Origin: Thioalkalivibrio nitratireducens | GTDB lineage: Bacteria > Pseudomonadota > Gammaproteobacteria > Ectothiorhodospirales > Ectothiorhodospiraceae | NCBI GenBank assembly: GCA_011390385.1 | Contig: JAABSN010000141.1 | Coordinates: forward strand, 1 to 8,695 | DNA length: 8,695 nucleotides | Reading direction: 5' to 3' | Shown here: piece after piece, positions 1 through 6,116 of the stretch | Numbering within the stretch: position 1 is the stretch's first letter | How the letters are laid out: every line of letters begins with the position of its first letter | Position numbers and translations under genes: made by a program | The notes under the pieces: generated by a model | Databases searched by the model: none | The model's input: only the letters and a program-made list of their open reading frames with translations | Told to the model about the DNA's origin: nothing

Positions 1-788
1 AGCGGCTGCCGTTCGAGATCGTGCTGCTGCACGAAGAACCCGACGGCCACTTCCCGAACGGGGTGCCCAACCCGCTGCTCGTCGAGAACCGGACCGTCAC
101 CGCAACGGCCGTTCGCGATCACAACGCCGATTTCGGCATGGCCTGGGACGGCGACTTCGATCGCTGCTTCTTCTTCGATCACAGCGGCCGCTTCATCGAG
201 GGCTACTACCTGGTCGGCCTGCTGGCCGAAATGATGCTCGTGAAATCACCGGGTGCGGCCATCATTCACGACCCGCGCCTGACCTGGAACACCCGCGCCC
301 TCGTCGAGGCCCACGGCGGCCGGCCGGTGCAGACCAAGACCGGACACGCCTTCATCAAGGAGCGCATGCGGGTCGAAGATGCGGTCTACGGCGGCGAAAT
401 GAGCGCGCATCACTACTTCCGCGACTTCGCCTACTGCGACAGCGGCATGATCCCGTGGCTGCTGGTGGCCGAGGCGATCAGCAAGACCGGCAAGAGTCTC
501 GCCCAGCTCGTCGACGAGCGCATCGCCGCGTTTCCGTGCAGCGGCGAGATCAACTTCCGCGTCGACGACACGGCTGAAACGCTGCGCCGGATCGAAGCGC
601 ATTTCGCACCCGAGAACCCAAACGTCGACCGCACCGACGGCCTCAGCCTGGAATTCGACGACTGGCGCATGAACGTGCGTGCCTCGAACACCGAGCCGCT
701 GCTGCGGCTCAATATCGAGTCCAGGGGAGATGCGGAGCTCGTACAGGAGAAGGTGACCCAGTTGGAGATGCTGGTTGGTGCCGGCTGA
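1..788 (+). CDS. manB: Phosphomannomutase (ManB/CpsG type), C-terminal part, cut by left edge
   Basis: Interconverts mannose-6-phosphate and mannose-1-phosphate in the cytoplasm, the step before GDP-mannose synthesis. The reading frame is already open at base 3, so the active-site serine and N-terminal domain lie outside the window; about 261 residues remain of a protein usually near 450-460. Family signatures appear in order: the [14 protein letters not shown] stretch at about 36-83, the metal-binding DGDFDR loop at 147-164, the sugar-binding loop GEMSAHH at 393-413 followed by [11 protein letters not shown], and the phosphate-binding RASNTEP at 678-698. The GEMSAHHYF form fits the enterobacterial CpsG/ManB type better than generic phosphoglucosamine mutases. 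The stop is TGA at 786-788, and a GT2 gene follows after 37 bases. A bifunctional phosphomannomutase/phosphoglucomutase (AlgC-like) cannot be fully excluded from this half alone. Nothing in the visible part looks broken. Confidence 0.9.
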   Translation, partial: RLPFEIVLLHEEPDGHFPNGVPNPLLVENRTVTATAVRDHNADFGMAWDGDFDRCFFFDHSGRFIEGYYLVGLLAEMMLVKSPGAAIIHDPRLTWNTRALVEAHGGRPVQTKTGHAFIKERMRVEDAVYGGEMSAHHYFRDFAYCDSGMIPWLLVAEAISKTGKSLAQLVDERIAAFPCSGEINFRVDDTAETLRRIEAHFAPENPNVDRTDGLSLEFDDWRMNVRASNTEPLLRLNIESRGDAELVQEKVTQLEMLVGAG

Positions 789-825
789 GGGCGATTTTCA
801 GCCGGTGCATTCGGCAACGTGACCC

Positions 826-1887
826 GTGAGCGAAGCGACAGCACCGCAGGCGCCTGATGTTGTTGTTCTGATCCTCAACTGGAATGGGCTAGCCGACACA
901 TTTGCCTGCGTCGATGCGCTTTTGCAGACGCAGGGTGCGGCTTTCCGGGCGATCGTTGTCGACAACGGCTCGGACGGAGATGACTTCGCGCAGCTGCGCG
1001 CGCGCTACGAGCAGGATTCACGCGTCGAGGTTCGCGCCAACGCCGAGAACCTGGGCTTTGCACGCGGCATGAACGCACTGCTGGCGGAGTTGCTGCAACG
1101 CGATGAGGCGAAACCCGAGTTTGTGGCCCTCCTCAATAACGACGCGATACCCGAGCCGGATTGGCTTGCCCAGCTGCTCGCGACCGCGCAGAAATCCGGG
1201 GCAGGGGCCGTGGCCAGCCGGATGATTCGCTACGACGATCCCGATTGCCTCGACAATGCGGGTCACGTCTTTCTCAACACCGGCGAGGTCCTGCCGCGGG
1301 GAGCCGGGCAATCTCCGGATGTCTTCTCCGAGCCGGCCGATGTCGTGGGTGCCTGCGCCGGCGCCTGCCTGTATCGACTCGATATGCTCGAACAGATCGG
1401 TCTGTTCGACGAGTTCTTCGACACCGGCTACGAGGACGCCGAGCTGGGTCTGCGCGCCATGCTCGCCGGGTTCCGGCAGGTCTACGCGCCCGGCGCTGTC
1501 GTCCGCCACCGGGTCGGCGCGTCGATCGACAAGATTCGCGATCGCGACTACGCCGTTCGACTGCAGGTCAACATCAACTACACCTACCTCAAGCTGATGC
1601 CGGTTCCGGTCATGTTGTGGAATTTGCCGTGGATTCTGCTCAAGACCTGTGCGCTGCTGATCGTGCCGTTGTTCACGCTGCGGTGGCGGTTGCTGCAGGT
1701 GCAGTGGCTGGCGCTGGTGCGCAGCTTCGGGGTTCTCGGAAAGGCGCTGCAGTCGCGCAGGCGAATGCCACAACGCACGATGGTCCTGACGCGCATCATC
1801 GGCAGTCAGCGGTTCTTCCTGGGCCTCTACTGGCGTTACTTCAGGCGCTTCGTCCTCGCCCGTGAGCGCACGATCTTCGAGCGATGA
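826..1887 (+). CDS. Family 2 glycosyltransferase, rhamnosyltransferase-like
   Basis: Predicted inverting GT-A glycosyltransferase that adds a sugar from a nucleotide donor to a growing surface glycan at the cytoplasmic membrane face. The 353-residue product shows LILNWNG (residues 15-21), VVDNGSDG (44-51), NAENLGFARGMN (72-83), the DxD-like LLNNDAIPEPDW (102-113) and the acceptor-side GYEDAELGLR (201-210) expected to hold the catalytic base. Residues about 258-285 are hydrophobic and the tail is rich in Arg, Trp and Tyr, as in membrane-associated WbbL-like rhamnosyltransferases. The GTG start at 826 is the first possible one, because an in-frame TGA lies at 820-822; no clear Shine-Dalgarno is visible. 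The gene follows manB by 37 bases, so co-transcription is likely. Donor and acceptor cannot be read from sequence; rhamnose is only a family-level guess. Confidence 0.88.
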   Translation: MSEATAPQAPDVVVLILNWNGLADTFACVDALLQTQGAAFRAIVVDNGSDGDDFAQLRARYEQDSRVEVRANAENLGFARGMNALLAELLQRDEAKPEFVALLNNDAIPEPDWLAQLLATAQKSGAGAVASRMIRYDDPDCLDNAGHVFLNTGEVLPRGAGQSPDVFSEPADVVGACAGACLYRLDMLEQIGLFDEFFDTGYEDAELGLRAMLAGFRQVYAPGAVVRHRVGASIDKIRDRDYAVRLQVNINYTYLKLMPVPVMLWNLPWILLKTCALLIVPLFTLRWRLLQVQWLALVRSFGVLGKALQSRRRMPQRTMVLTRIIGSQRFFLGLYWRYFRRFVLARERTIFER

Positions 1888-2000
1888 AGTTCCAGCTTCG
1901 AGATCGATTCAGGCCGTCTCATGGCGCTGAGCTCTTCGGAGGTCGCGAATTCAAGGCGCTGTTCGGCTTGCCGCAGGACATCAGGCCCACGCACTGCTAG
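1884..2000 (+). CDS. Possible 38-residue small ORF overlapping the GT2 stop
   Basis: An ATG at 1884 overlaps the GT2 stop codon in an ATGA arrangement (1884-1887), typical of translationally coupled genes. The frame runs to TAG at 1998-2000 and encodes 38 residues starting MKFQLRDRFRPSHG and ending in Cys. I recognise no family. The peptide is basic at its N-terminus, with no signal peptide or membrane helix. The ATGA overlap is the only positive evidence. It could equally be chance, or the surviving 5' end of a gene lost when the next operon was joined here. The proposed promoter for the downstream operon overlaps its last codons. Confidence 0.22.
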   Translation: MKFQLRDRFRPSHGAELFGGREFKALFGLPQDIRPTHC

Positions 2001-2003
2001 AAT
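1975..2003 (+). promoter_or_regulatory. Candidate sigma70 promoter for the downstream operon
   Basis: The -10 candidate TAGAAT (1998-2003) differs from TATAAT at one base. Exactly 17 bases upstream is AGGACA (1975-1980), which matches TTGACA at four of six positions. Transcription would start near 2010 and give a leader of about 120 bases before the ATG at 2133. The position, between a completed GT2 gene and the next long gene block, supports it. The -35 is weak, so the strength is uncertain. Confidence 0.5.
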
Positions 2004-2031
2004 CCCGCGTTGGCGGTTGGCAATAGTAGTG

Positions 2032-2052
2032 GAAGACGATCAAATCGTCTTC
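2032..2052 (+). promoter_or_regulatory. Perfect 9-bp inverted repeat in the leader
   Basis: GAAGACGAT (2032-2040) and ATCGTCTTC (2044-2052) are perfect reverse complements separated by CAA, giving a 9-bp stem with a 3-base loop. It starts about 22 bases after the proposed transcription start and ends 25 bases before the ops-like element. No T-run follows, so it is not a standard intrinsic terminator. It may be an RNA hairpin that pauses polymerase or protects the 5' end, or a protein-binding palindrome. Its role is inferred from position only. Confidence 0.5.
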
Positions 2053-2077
2053 GCTCGAATCTGTGGGGATGCCCAAG

Positions 2078-2089
2078 AGCGGTAGCGTT
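2078..2089 (+). promoter_or_regulatory. ops-like element (RfaH recruitment site) in operon leader
   Basis: AGCGGTAGCGTT matches the E. coli ops element GGCGGTAGCGTG at 10 of 12 positions, with an unbroken core GCGGTAGCGT (2079-2088). In enterobacteria, ops in the leaders of LPS, capsule and similar operons pauses RNA polymerase and recruits RfaH, a NusG paralogue that suppresses Rho termination and couples translation. The C-G and G-C bases able to form the short non-template hairpin around the GTAG loop are kept. It lies about 70 bases after the proposed transcription start and 44 bases before the ATG at 2133, on the coding strand of a polysaccharide operon, as expected. CTGT at 2061-2064 and GCCC at 2071-2074 upstream vaguely recall the longer JUMPstart sequence, with different spacing. 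Confidence 0.68.
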
Positions 2090-2132
2090 CTGTAATGAGC
2101 ACTGCTGCACATCTTGGTAGAGGGGTCGAGGT

Positions 2133-3494
2133 ATGTTTCACAATCATTTCAGTTCCATCAGCGCTGCCTTTTGCAGACGACCAGTGGGGTTTACCAACGG
2201 CATGAACCAGACCGAATTGCCGGACTCGCCAAAGCTCAGGAACTCCGACGGGCCCGCTCGCCTGTTGCCGATCTGTGCTTCGGAAGATGAGTTTTCCAGA
2301 ATCTGGCCGTTGCTGCAGGCAACGGGTCTGTGCGATCCGGATCACGTTGCCGGTTCAGTAAAGCGGCCGGTCATCCTGTCCCCGCAAGATTCTCCGTCTC
2401 GAACTGAACTGACGCAATGGGTCGATGCGTCGCCTGACATCCACCTGCTGGTGTTCGTGTCCGTACCGATTCTTGATGTTGCTCGACGCATTGCTGAAGA
2501 TTGTGTTCCGCAACGCGCGCTCGACCAATGGTTGCAGGAAGTCGGAAGTCTCCTGCGATTGGTGCGTTCAACCAGGCGGCGTAGCAGTCTGTTCCTGCTG
2601 GAACCAGCGCTTACCAACCCCAAGGCATTCGGCGAAATCCTGGGCAAGCGGTTTCGGCTTGAGATCAATCTTCCTGAGACGGAAGACTTGACGCCGGGCA
2701 TGCCTGATGCTGTTCTACGCATGCTGGCGGAGAATGCACTCTGGCAGTCAGCTGAAGCTCGCATGCTGGCTGCCGAGATCGAAGCAACTGCCTTGCCAAT
2801 GCCTGTTGCCGATGATTTCCTCCTGCCTGCCGCAGACCAGGTGTTTGCCGAATATCAGAGCAAGATCGATACGCCCGCGCAGATGGCGCGAGAATTGCGC
2901 GAGGAGAATGACCTTCTGTTAAAACAACTGCAACGTGTGCACGAGAAGATGGAGGCTTTTTCCGCAGATAAGCGAGAGCTCGATCAGCATCTCTCCTCGG
3001 CGGAGCAGTACACGGCCGACCTCGAAAAGACGCTTCGCAGGCTGGAGGCGATGCGGCACCGGGCCGGTACTGCGGACGATCTGTCGGAAGAAAATGAACT
3101 CCTGCTCGCGCAATTGCACAAGGTGCAGGAGGAACTGGAAAGTCAATTTCAACGCAGCGACAGCCTTTCGAGGGAACTCGAGCAAGCTCGGGGCGAAATC
3201 GACGCGCTGAATGAAACGGTTGCAACCCAGGCGAGCAAGTCGAGCGATCTGGAAGAAGAAAACGAGTTGTTGCTGTTGCAGGTCCACCAGGTTCAGGAGG
3301 AGATGGAAAGCATCTTCAGTAGATACGAGGGCGCTAACCATGAAATCGAACATTTCCGGTCTGAACTGGCGCACGCAGGCGAAGACCTTCAGAGCGCCCA
3401 CAACACCATCGAGGCGCTGTACAACAGCAAGTCGTGGAAAATCACGCGACCGCTGCGGGCAATTCTCGGATTGCTCGGTGCCGGCAGGAATTGA
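2133..3494 (+). CDS. Coiled-coil protein with three EENxLLLxQ repeats, function unknown
   Basis: This 453-residue protein has no assigned function. Residues about 48-235 form a globular region with alternating hydrophobic strands and helices (for example IHLLVFVSVPILDVARRIAE). Its layout recalls sulfotransferase-like domains, but I see no PAPS-binding P-loop. Residues about 245-425 are a charged coiled coil with three copies of one motif: EENDLLLKQLQRVHEKME at 257, EENELLLAQLHKVQEELE at 319 and EENELLLLQVHQVQEEME at 375. The C-terminus carries SKSWKITRPLRAI, a tail often found in glycosyltransferases and related proteins of polysaccharide loci. No signal peptide or transmembrane helix is seen, so it is probably cytoplasmic. 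The ATG at 2133 has AGGGG at 2121-2125, seven bases upstream; a later ATG at 2201 is possible. It is the first gene after the promoter and ops-like element. A scaffold role for glycan enzymes is inference. Confidence 0.75.
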   Translation: MFHNHFSSISAAFCRRPVGFTNGMNQTELPDSPKLRNSDGPARLLPICASEDEFSRIWPLLQATGLCDPDHVAGSVKRPVILSPQDSPSRTELTQWVDASPDIHLLVFVSVPILDVARRIAEDCVPQRALDQWLQEVGSLLRLVRSTRRRSSLFLLEPALTNPKAFGEILGKRFRLEINLPETEDLTPGMPDAVLRMLAENALWQSAEARMLAAEIEATALPMPVADDFLLPAADQVFAEYQSKIDTPAQMARELREENDLLLKQLQRVHEKMEAFSADKRELDQHLSSAEQYTADLEKTLRRLEAMRHRAGTADDLSEENELLLAQLHKVQEELESQFQRSDSLSRELEQARGEIDALNETVATQASKSSDLEEENELLLLQVHQVQEEMESIFSRYEGANHEIEHFRSELAHAGEDLQSAHNTIEALYNSKSWKITRPLRAILGLLGAGRN

Positions 3495-3511
3495 TTCGAG
3501 CGTTGGACTCT

Positions 3512-4963
3512 ATGAACTGGCTTCAGGAACAACTTCGTAACACGACTCCGCCTGACCTGATTCTGCATCTGGGCGCCGGGAGCTGCGGAGAGCTCGACCA
3601 ATGGTTGAACACCGGGGCCCGTCGCGTCGTTCTGGTCGAACCCAACCCGGAGTTTCTGCCGGCCTTGCGAGATCGCGTTCGGGATGAGGAAGCCGTCCAG
3701 GTCATACCCGCCGCCGTCTCGGCCCACCCCGGGCGCAGCGCATTGCGCCTTTACAACTTTCCGATGCTGTCCAGTCTCCGCGAACCCACCGGCATCTGCG
3801 AGAGCCTTCCGGGTCTGCGTCAGATTGGCCGGGCCATGGTTGACACGCTGCCAGTGAACGAGCTCCTCGACCGGATCGGGCTCGAGCCGAATGCGAACAA
3901 TTGGTTGGTGATCGATGCACCCGGTGAGGAGGCGGCGATTCTCCAGGCGCTCGAGAAGGATGCACGATTGATGCAATTCGAAACGCTGATCATGACTGCG
4001 GGAACAGAAAGTCTGTATCAGGGCGCGGAACCCGCCTCGAAGATTCTCGATCGGCTTCGTCAGTTCGGCTACAGGATCACCGGCAACGTTGATGGAAGCG
4101 ATGCCGATTGGCCGCGGTACCGGTTGATCATTGATCGGGTTGCAACCGAGAACAAGCGACTGCATGAGAAACTGAAGGTCTTGCAGAAACGTTTCACCGA
4201 ACTGGAGGTGGCCAGAAGAGCCGAGCGCGAGACTCACGAGTCCGAGATTGCTGCTCTGCGTAGTCAGTTGACTGCATCTGATGCGGCTCTGCAGTCAGAA
4301 GCCGAGAGTCACGAAGCGGAGCGAAAAACCTTGCAGGATCATGTCACCGAGCTGGAGTCGTCCAGACAAGCCGAGCGCGAGTCTCACGAGTCCAATCTTG
4401 ATATGCTTCGCAGCAAGTTGGTCGAGGCGGAAGCTGCGAATGAGTCGGCAAGTCAAACCGCTGCGTCCGAGCTTGAAGCCCTGCGTCAGCAAGTGGCTGA
4501 AGCCGAGCTTGCAGGCGAAGAGCTCGCCCACAGTTTGCAGGAAGAGTTGAGAGAAGAGCGTTCAGCCGCAGAGCAGCGTGCGCAAGAGCAACTTGAAGAA
4601 ATCATTCGCCTGCGCGAGGACCACGCCAAGGCCATCGCCCGGCTGGAAACCGAACGCGACCAGGCCACCGCCCAACTCGAACAAGCCCGGGCCGAGCTGC
4701 AGAGCCAGCGCGAGGCAGAATCCGGCAAGCAGCAGCAAAGCAGTGAACAGATCGAGCAACTGCAAAAACAACTGGCTGAAAAAGACCAGACCATCGCCGA
4801 GCTCACCCAGAAGACCAACCAGCTCAACGCCAAACTGCGCGAAAGCCAGGACCAGGTCGAAGAACACGCAGCCCGCGTCGAGATGATCCAGCAGGAAATT
4901 GCGCGCACCGACGGCCAGATCGATCTCATCAAGGACCTGCTGCTGCGCGAGAGCCTGTCCTGA
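3512..4963 (+). CDS. FkbM-like methyltransferase domain fused to a long coiled coil
   Basis: The 483-residue product starts with a Rossmann methyltransferase-like domain (about 14-210): LHLGAGSCGEL (18-28) in the SAM-loop position, VLVEPNP (40-46), then LYNFPMLSSLREPTGI (80-95), which fits the Ser-Ser segment of FkbM proteins. The usual KxDxEGaE motif is degenerate, VIDAPGEEAAIL (133-144), so activity is uncertain. Residues about 212-480 are an almost continuous coiled coil rich in Glu, Gln, Arg and Ala, including two copies of a 50-residue unit, and end with GQIDLIKDLLLRESLS. The ATG at 3512 was chosen because the domain begins just after it, although no good Shine-Dalgarno is visible. Alternatives are TTG at 3491, overlapping the previous stop, and ATG at 3434, which would overlap the previous gene by 61 bases. 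The GT4 gene follows after 7 bases. Role (inference): methylating glycan chain ends, or a scaffold or length ruler. Confidence 0.75.
   Translation: MNWLQEQLRNTTPPDLILHLGAGSCGELDQWLNTGARRVVLVEPNPEFLPALRDRVRDEEAVQVIPAAVSAHPGRSALRLYNFPMLSSLREPTGICESLPGLRQIGRAMVDTLPVNELLDRIGLEPNANNWLVIDAPGEEAAILQALEKDARLMQFETLIMTAGTESLYQGAEPASKILDRLRQFGYRITGNVDGSDADWPRYRLIIDRVATENKRLHEKLKVLQKRFTELEVARRAERETHESEIAALRSQLTASDAALQSEAESHEAERKTLQDHVTELESSRQAERESHESNLDMLRSKLVEAEAANESASQTAASELEALRQQVAEAELAGEELAHSLQEELREERSAAEQRAQEQLEEIIRLREDHAKAIARLETERDQATAQLEQARAELQSQREAESGKQQQSSEQIEQLQKQLAEKDQTIAELTQKTNQLNAKLRESQDQVEEHAARVEMIQQEIARTDGQIDLIKDLLLRESLS
4181..4480 (+). repeat. Two near-tandem 150-base units encoding a 50-residue coiled-coil repeat
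   Basis: The unit at 4181-4330 is repeated in frame at 4331-4480, offset exactly 150 bases. The first 60-70 bases of each copy are close: TTGCAG, then CACCGA at 4195 and 4345, then GCCGAGCGCGAG followed by CTCACGAGTCC in both. The rest has diverged. In protein, LQKRFTELEVARRAERETHE pairs with LQDHVTELESSRQAERESHE, and both continue with a LRSxL element. This indicates an older internal duplication that lengthened the coiled coil. Confidence 0.75.
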
Positions 4964-4970
4964 CGCCCGC

Positions 4971-6107
4971 ATGTCCTCCGCCTGGCCCGAGACCGCCGGT
5001 CTCAATCTCGTCGGCTATGCCAGCGCACCGCTGGGCCTGGGCGCCGAATTGCGGCAAATGGCCGAGGCGTTTCTGGAGCACAACTACCCGTTCAGCATCG
5101 TCGATATCCGCCTGGTCGACAGCACGCGCGTTCCGGCGCACCTTCGGCCGCGCGTGGTCACTCAACCGCGCTACCCGGTGTCGCTGTTCTGCATGTCGCC
5201 TTTCGGTTATATCGACGTAATGTCGCGCTGCGAGGCGGATTATCGGGATCAATACAAGATCGGCAGCTTTTTCTGGGAGCTGCCCGATCTGCCAGCCAAA
5301 TGCCAGACGATTTTTGAAACCATCGACGAAATCTGGGCCGCGACCCGTTTCCTGAAAGATGTATTCACCAGGGCGGGAGACCGCCCCGTGATCGAAATGC
5401 CTACACCCGGCGCCACCCTGCCACCTTGTGAGGGCGATCTGCGCGAACGCCTGGGCATTGCCGCTGATACCTTCGTCTTCGGCTTTATGTTCGACGCGCA
5501 GTCCAGCCTGCACCGGAAAAACCCGCAGGCAGTACTGCAGGCTTTCATCGAAATGCGTCGGCTATTGCCGCCGGATCAGAACACCGCCCTGCTGCTGAAG
5601 GTGCACCGACTCAATCAACACAACCTGCCGGAATTTGCGGCACTGAAACGGCAGGCTGAGGGTGTGGAAGGCGTCCACTTCATGACTACATCGCTGCCCC
5701 ACCGGCAGTTGGGCCGCTACTTCAACACCCTGGATGCCTATGTCTCACTGCATCGTTCAGAAGGACTGGGCCGCACCTTGATCGAAGCCGCACAGCGCGG
5801 CCTGCCGGTGTTGTGCACCGAATACTCCGGCTCGGCCGATATCGTTCAAACCGGCGCCGTCCAGGGGGTGGCTTCAAGGCTGGTGCCCGCACTGCCGCAC
5901 GAGTACCCCGACAACGACGGGTCTTGCTGGGCAGAACCCGACATCCAGCAGGCAGCCCGGCTGATGGCGCGAATGGTCCAGCACCCCGAACACTACCGGC
6001 CCGATCCTGAATCCTTGCGCCAACTGGGCGCGCGGTTCTCCAGCCAGGCGTTCGTCGAACGTGCCCACCAGCGTCTGGCGGCCATCCAGGCCGGGCGCGC
6101 CGGATAA
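4971..6107 (+). CDS. Family 4 (GT-B fold) glycosyltransferase
   Basis: Predicted retaining glycosyltransferase that moves a sugar from a nucleotide donor onto a surface glycan. The 378-residue product has an N-terminal glycine-containing acceptor-side loop GYASAPLGLGAELR (15-28), then YKIGSFFWELPDLP (95-108), similar to the IGYWxWELP segment of many GT4 enzymes in O-antigen loci. The C-terminal Rossmann half begins near FVFGFMFDAQSSLHRKNP (168-185), with LLLKVH at 207-212 and the donor-site EX7E motif EGLGRTLIE (264-272), followed by AAQRGLPVLCTEYSGSADIV (273-292). The ATG at 4971 is 7 bases after the previous stop; longer in-frame starts would translate the shadow of the preceding coiled coil. 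No clear Shine-Dalgarno is seen, suggesting translational coupling. It is full length for the family. The sugar transferred is unknown; mannose would fit manB and the manC remnant but is inference. Confidence 0.88.
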   Translation: MSSAWPETAGLNLVGYASAPLGLGAELRQMAEAFLEHNYPFSIVDIRLVDSTRVPAHLRPRVVTQPRYPVSLFCMSPFGYIDVMSRCEADYRDQYKIGSFFWELPDLPAKCQTIFETIDEIWAATRFLKDVFTRAGDRPVIEMPTPGATLPPCEGDLRERLGIAADTFVFGFMFDAQSSLHRKNPQAVLQAFIEMRRLLPPDQNTALLLKVHRLNQHNLPEFAALKRQAEGVEGVHFMTTSLPHRQLGRYFNTLDAYVSLHRSEGLGRTLIEAAQRGLPVLCTEYSGSADIVQTGAVQGVASRLVPALPHEYPDNDGSCWAEPDIQQAARLMARMVQHPEHYRPDPESLRQLGARFSSQAFVERAHQRLAAIQAGRAG

Positions 6108-6116
6108 CCCGTATCC

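Noticed and set aside
1018..1773. 251-codon open frame on the minus strand inside the GT2 gene
   Set aside because: Its translation is low-complexity (Gln, Arg and His rich) with no family motif, and it lies fully opposite a well-supported GT2 gene. It is a shadow of GC-rich codon use.
1968..1973. TTGCCG as the -35 for the TAGAAT box
   Set aside because: The spacer would be 24 bases, too long for sigma70; AGGACA at the 17-base position is preferred.
2032..2052. Leader hairpin as an intrinsic terminator
   Set aside because: No T-run follows the stem and its base pairs are not especially GC-rich.
2054..2089. A full JUMPstart sequence
   Set aside because: Only the ops core matches well; upstream CTGT and GCCC elements are present but spacing and other bases differ.
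3434..3511. Longer start (ATG 3434) for the FkbM-like coiled-coil gene
   Set aside because: It would overlap the previous gene by 61 bases and add 26 residues that are the out-of-frame shadow of its SWKITRPLR tail; the domain begins after ATG 3512.
4486..4932. 148-codon minus-strand frame opposite the coiled coil
   Set aside because: It is dominated by Ser, Cys and Trp, the expected antisense of Gln/Glu/Ala-rich coiled-coil codons, and shows no recognisable domain.
4899..4970. Longer start for the GT4 gene
   Set aside because: The extra residues are Arg/Cys/Ser-rich shadow of the preceding gene's last codons; ATG 4971 begins right before the first GT4 strand.
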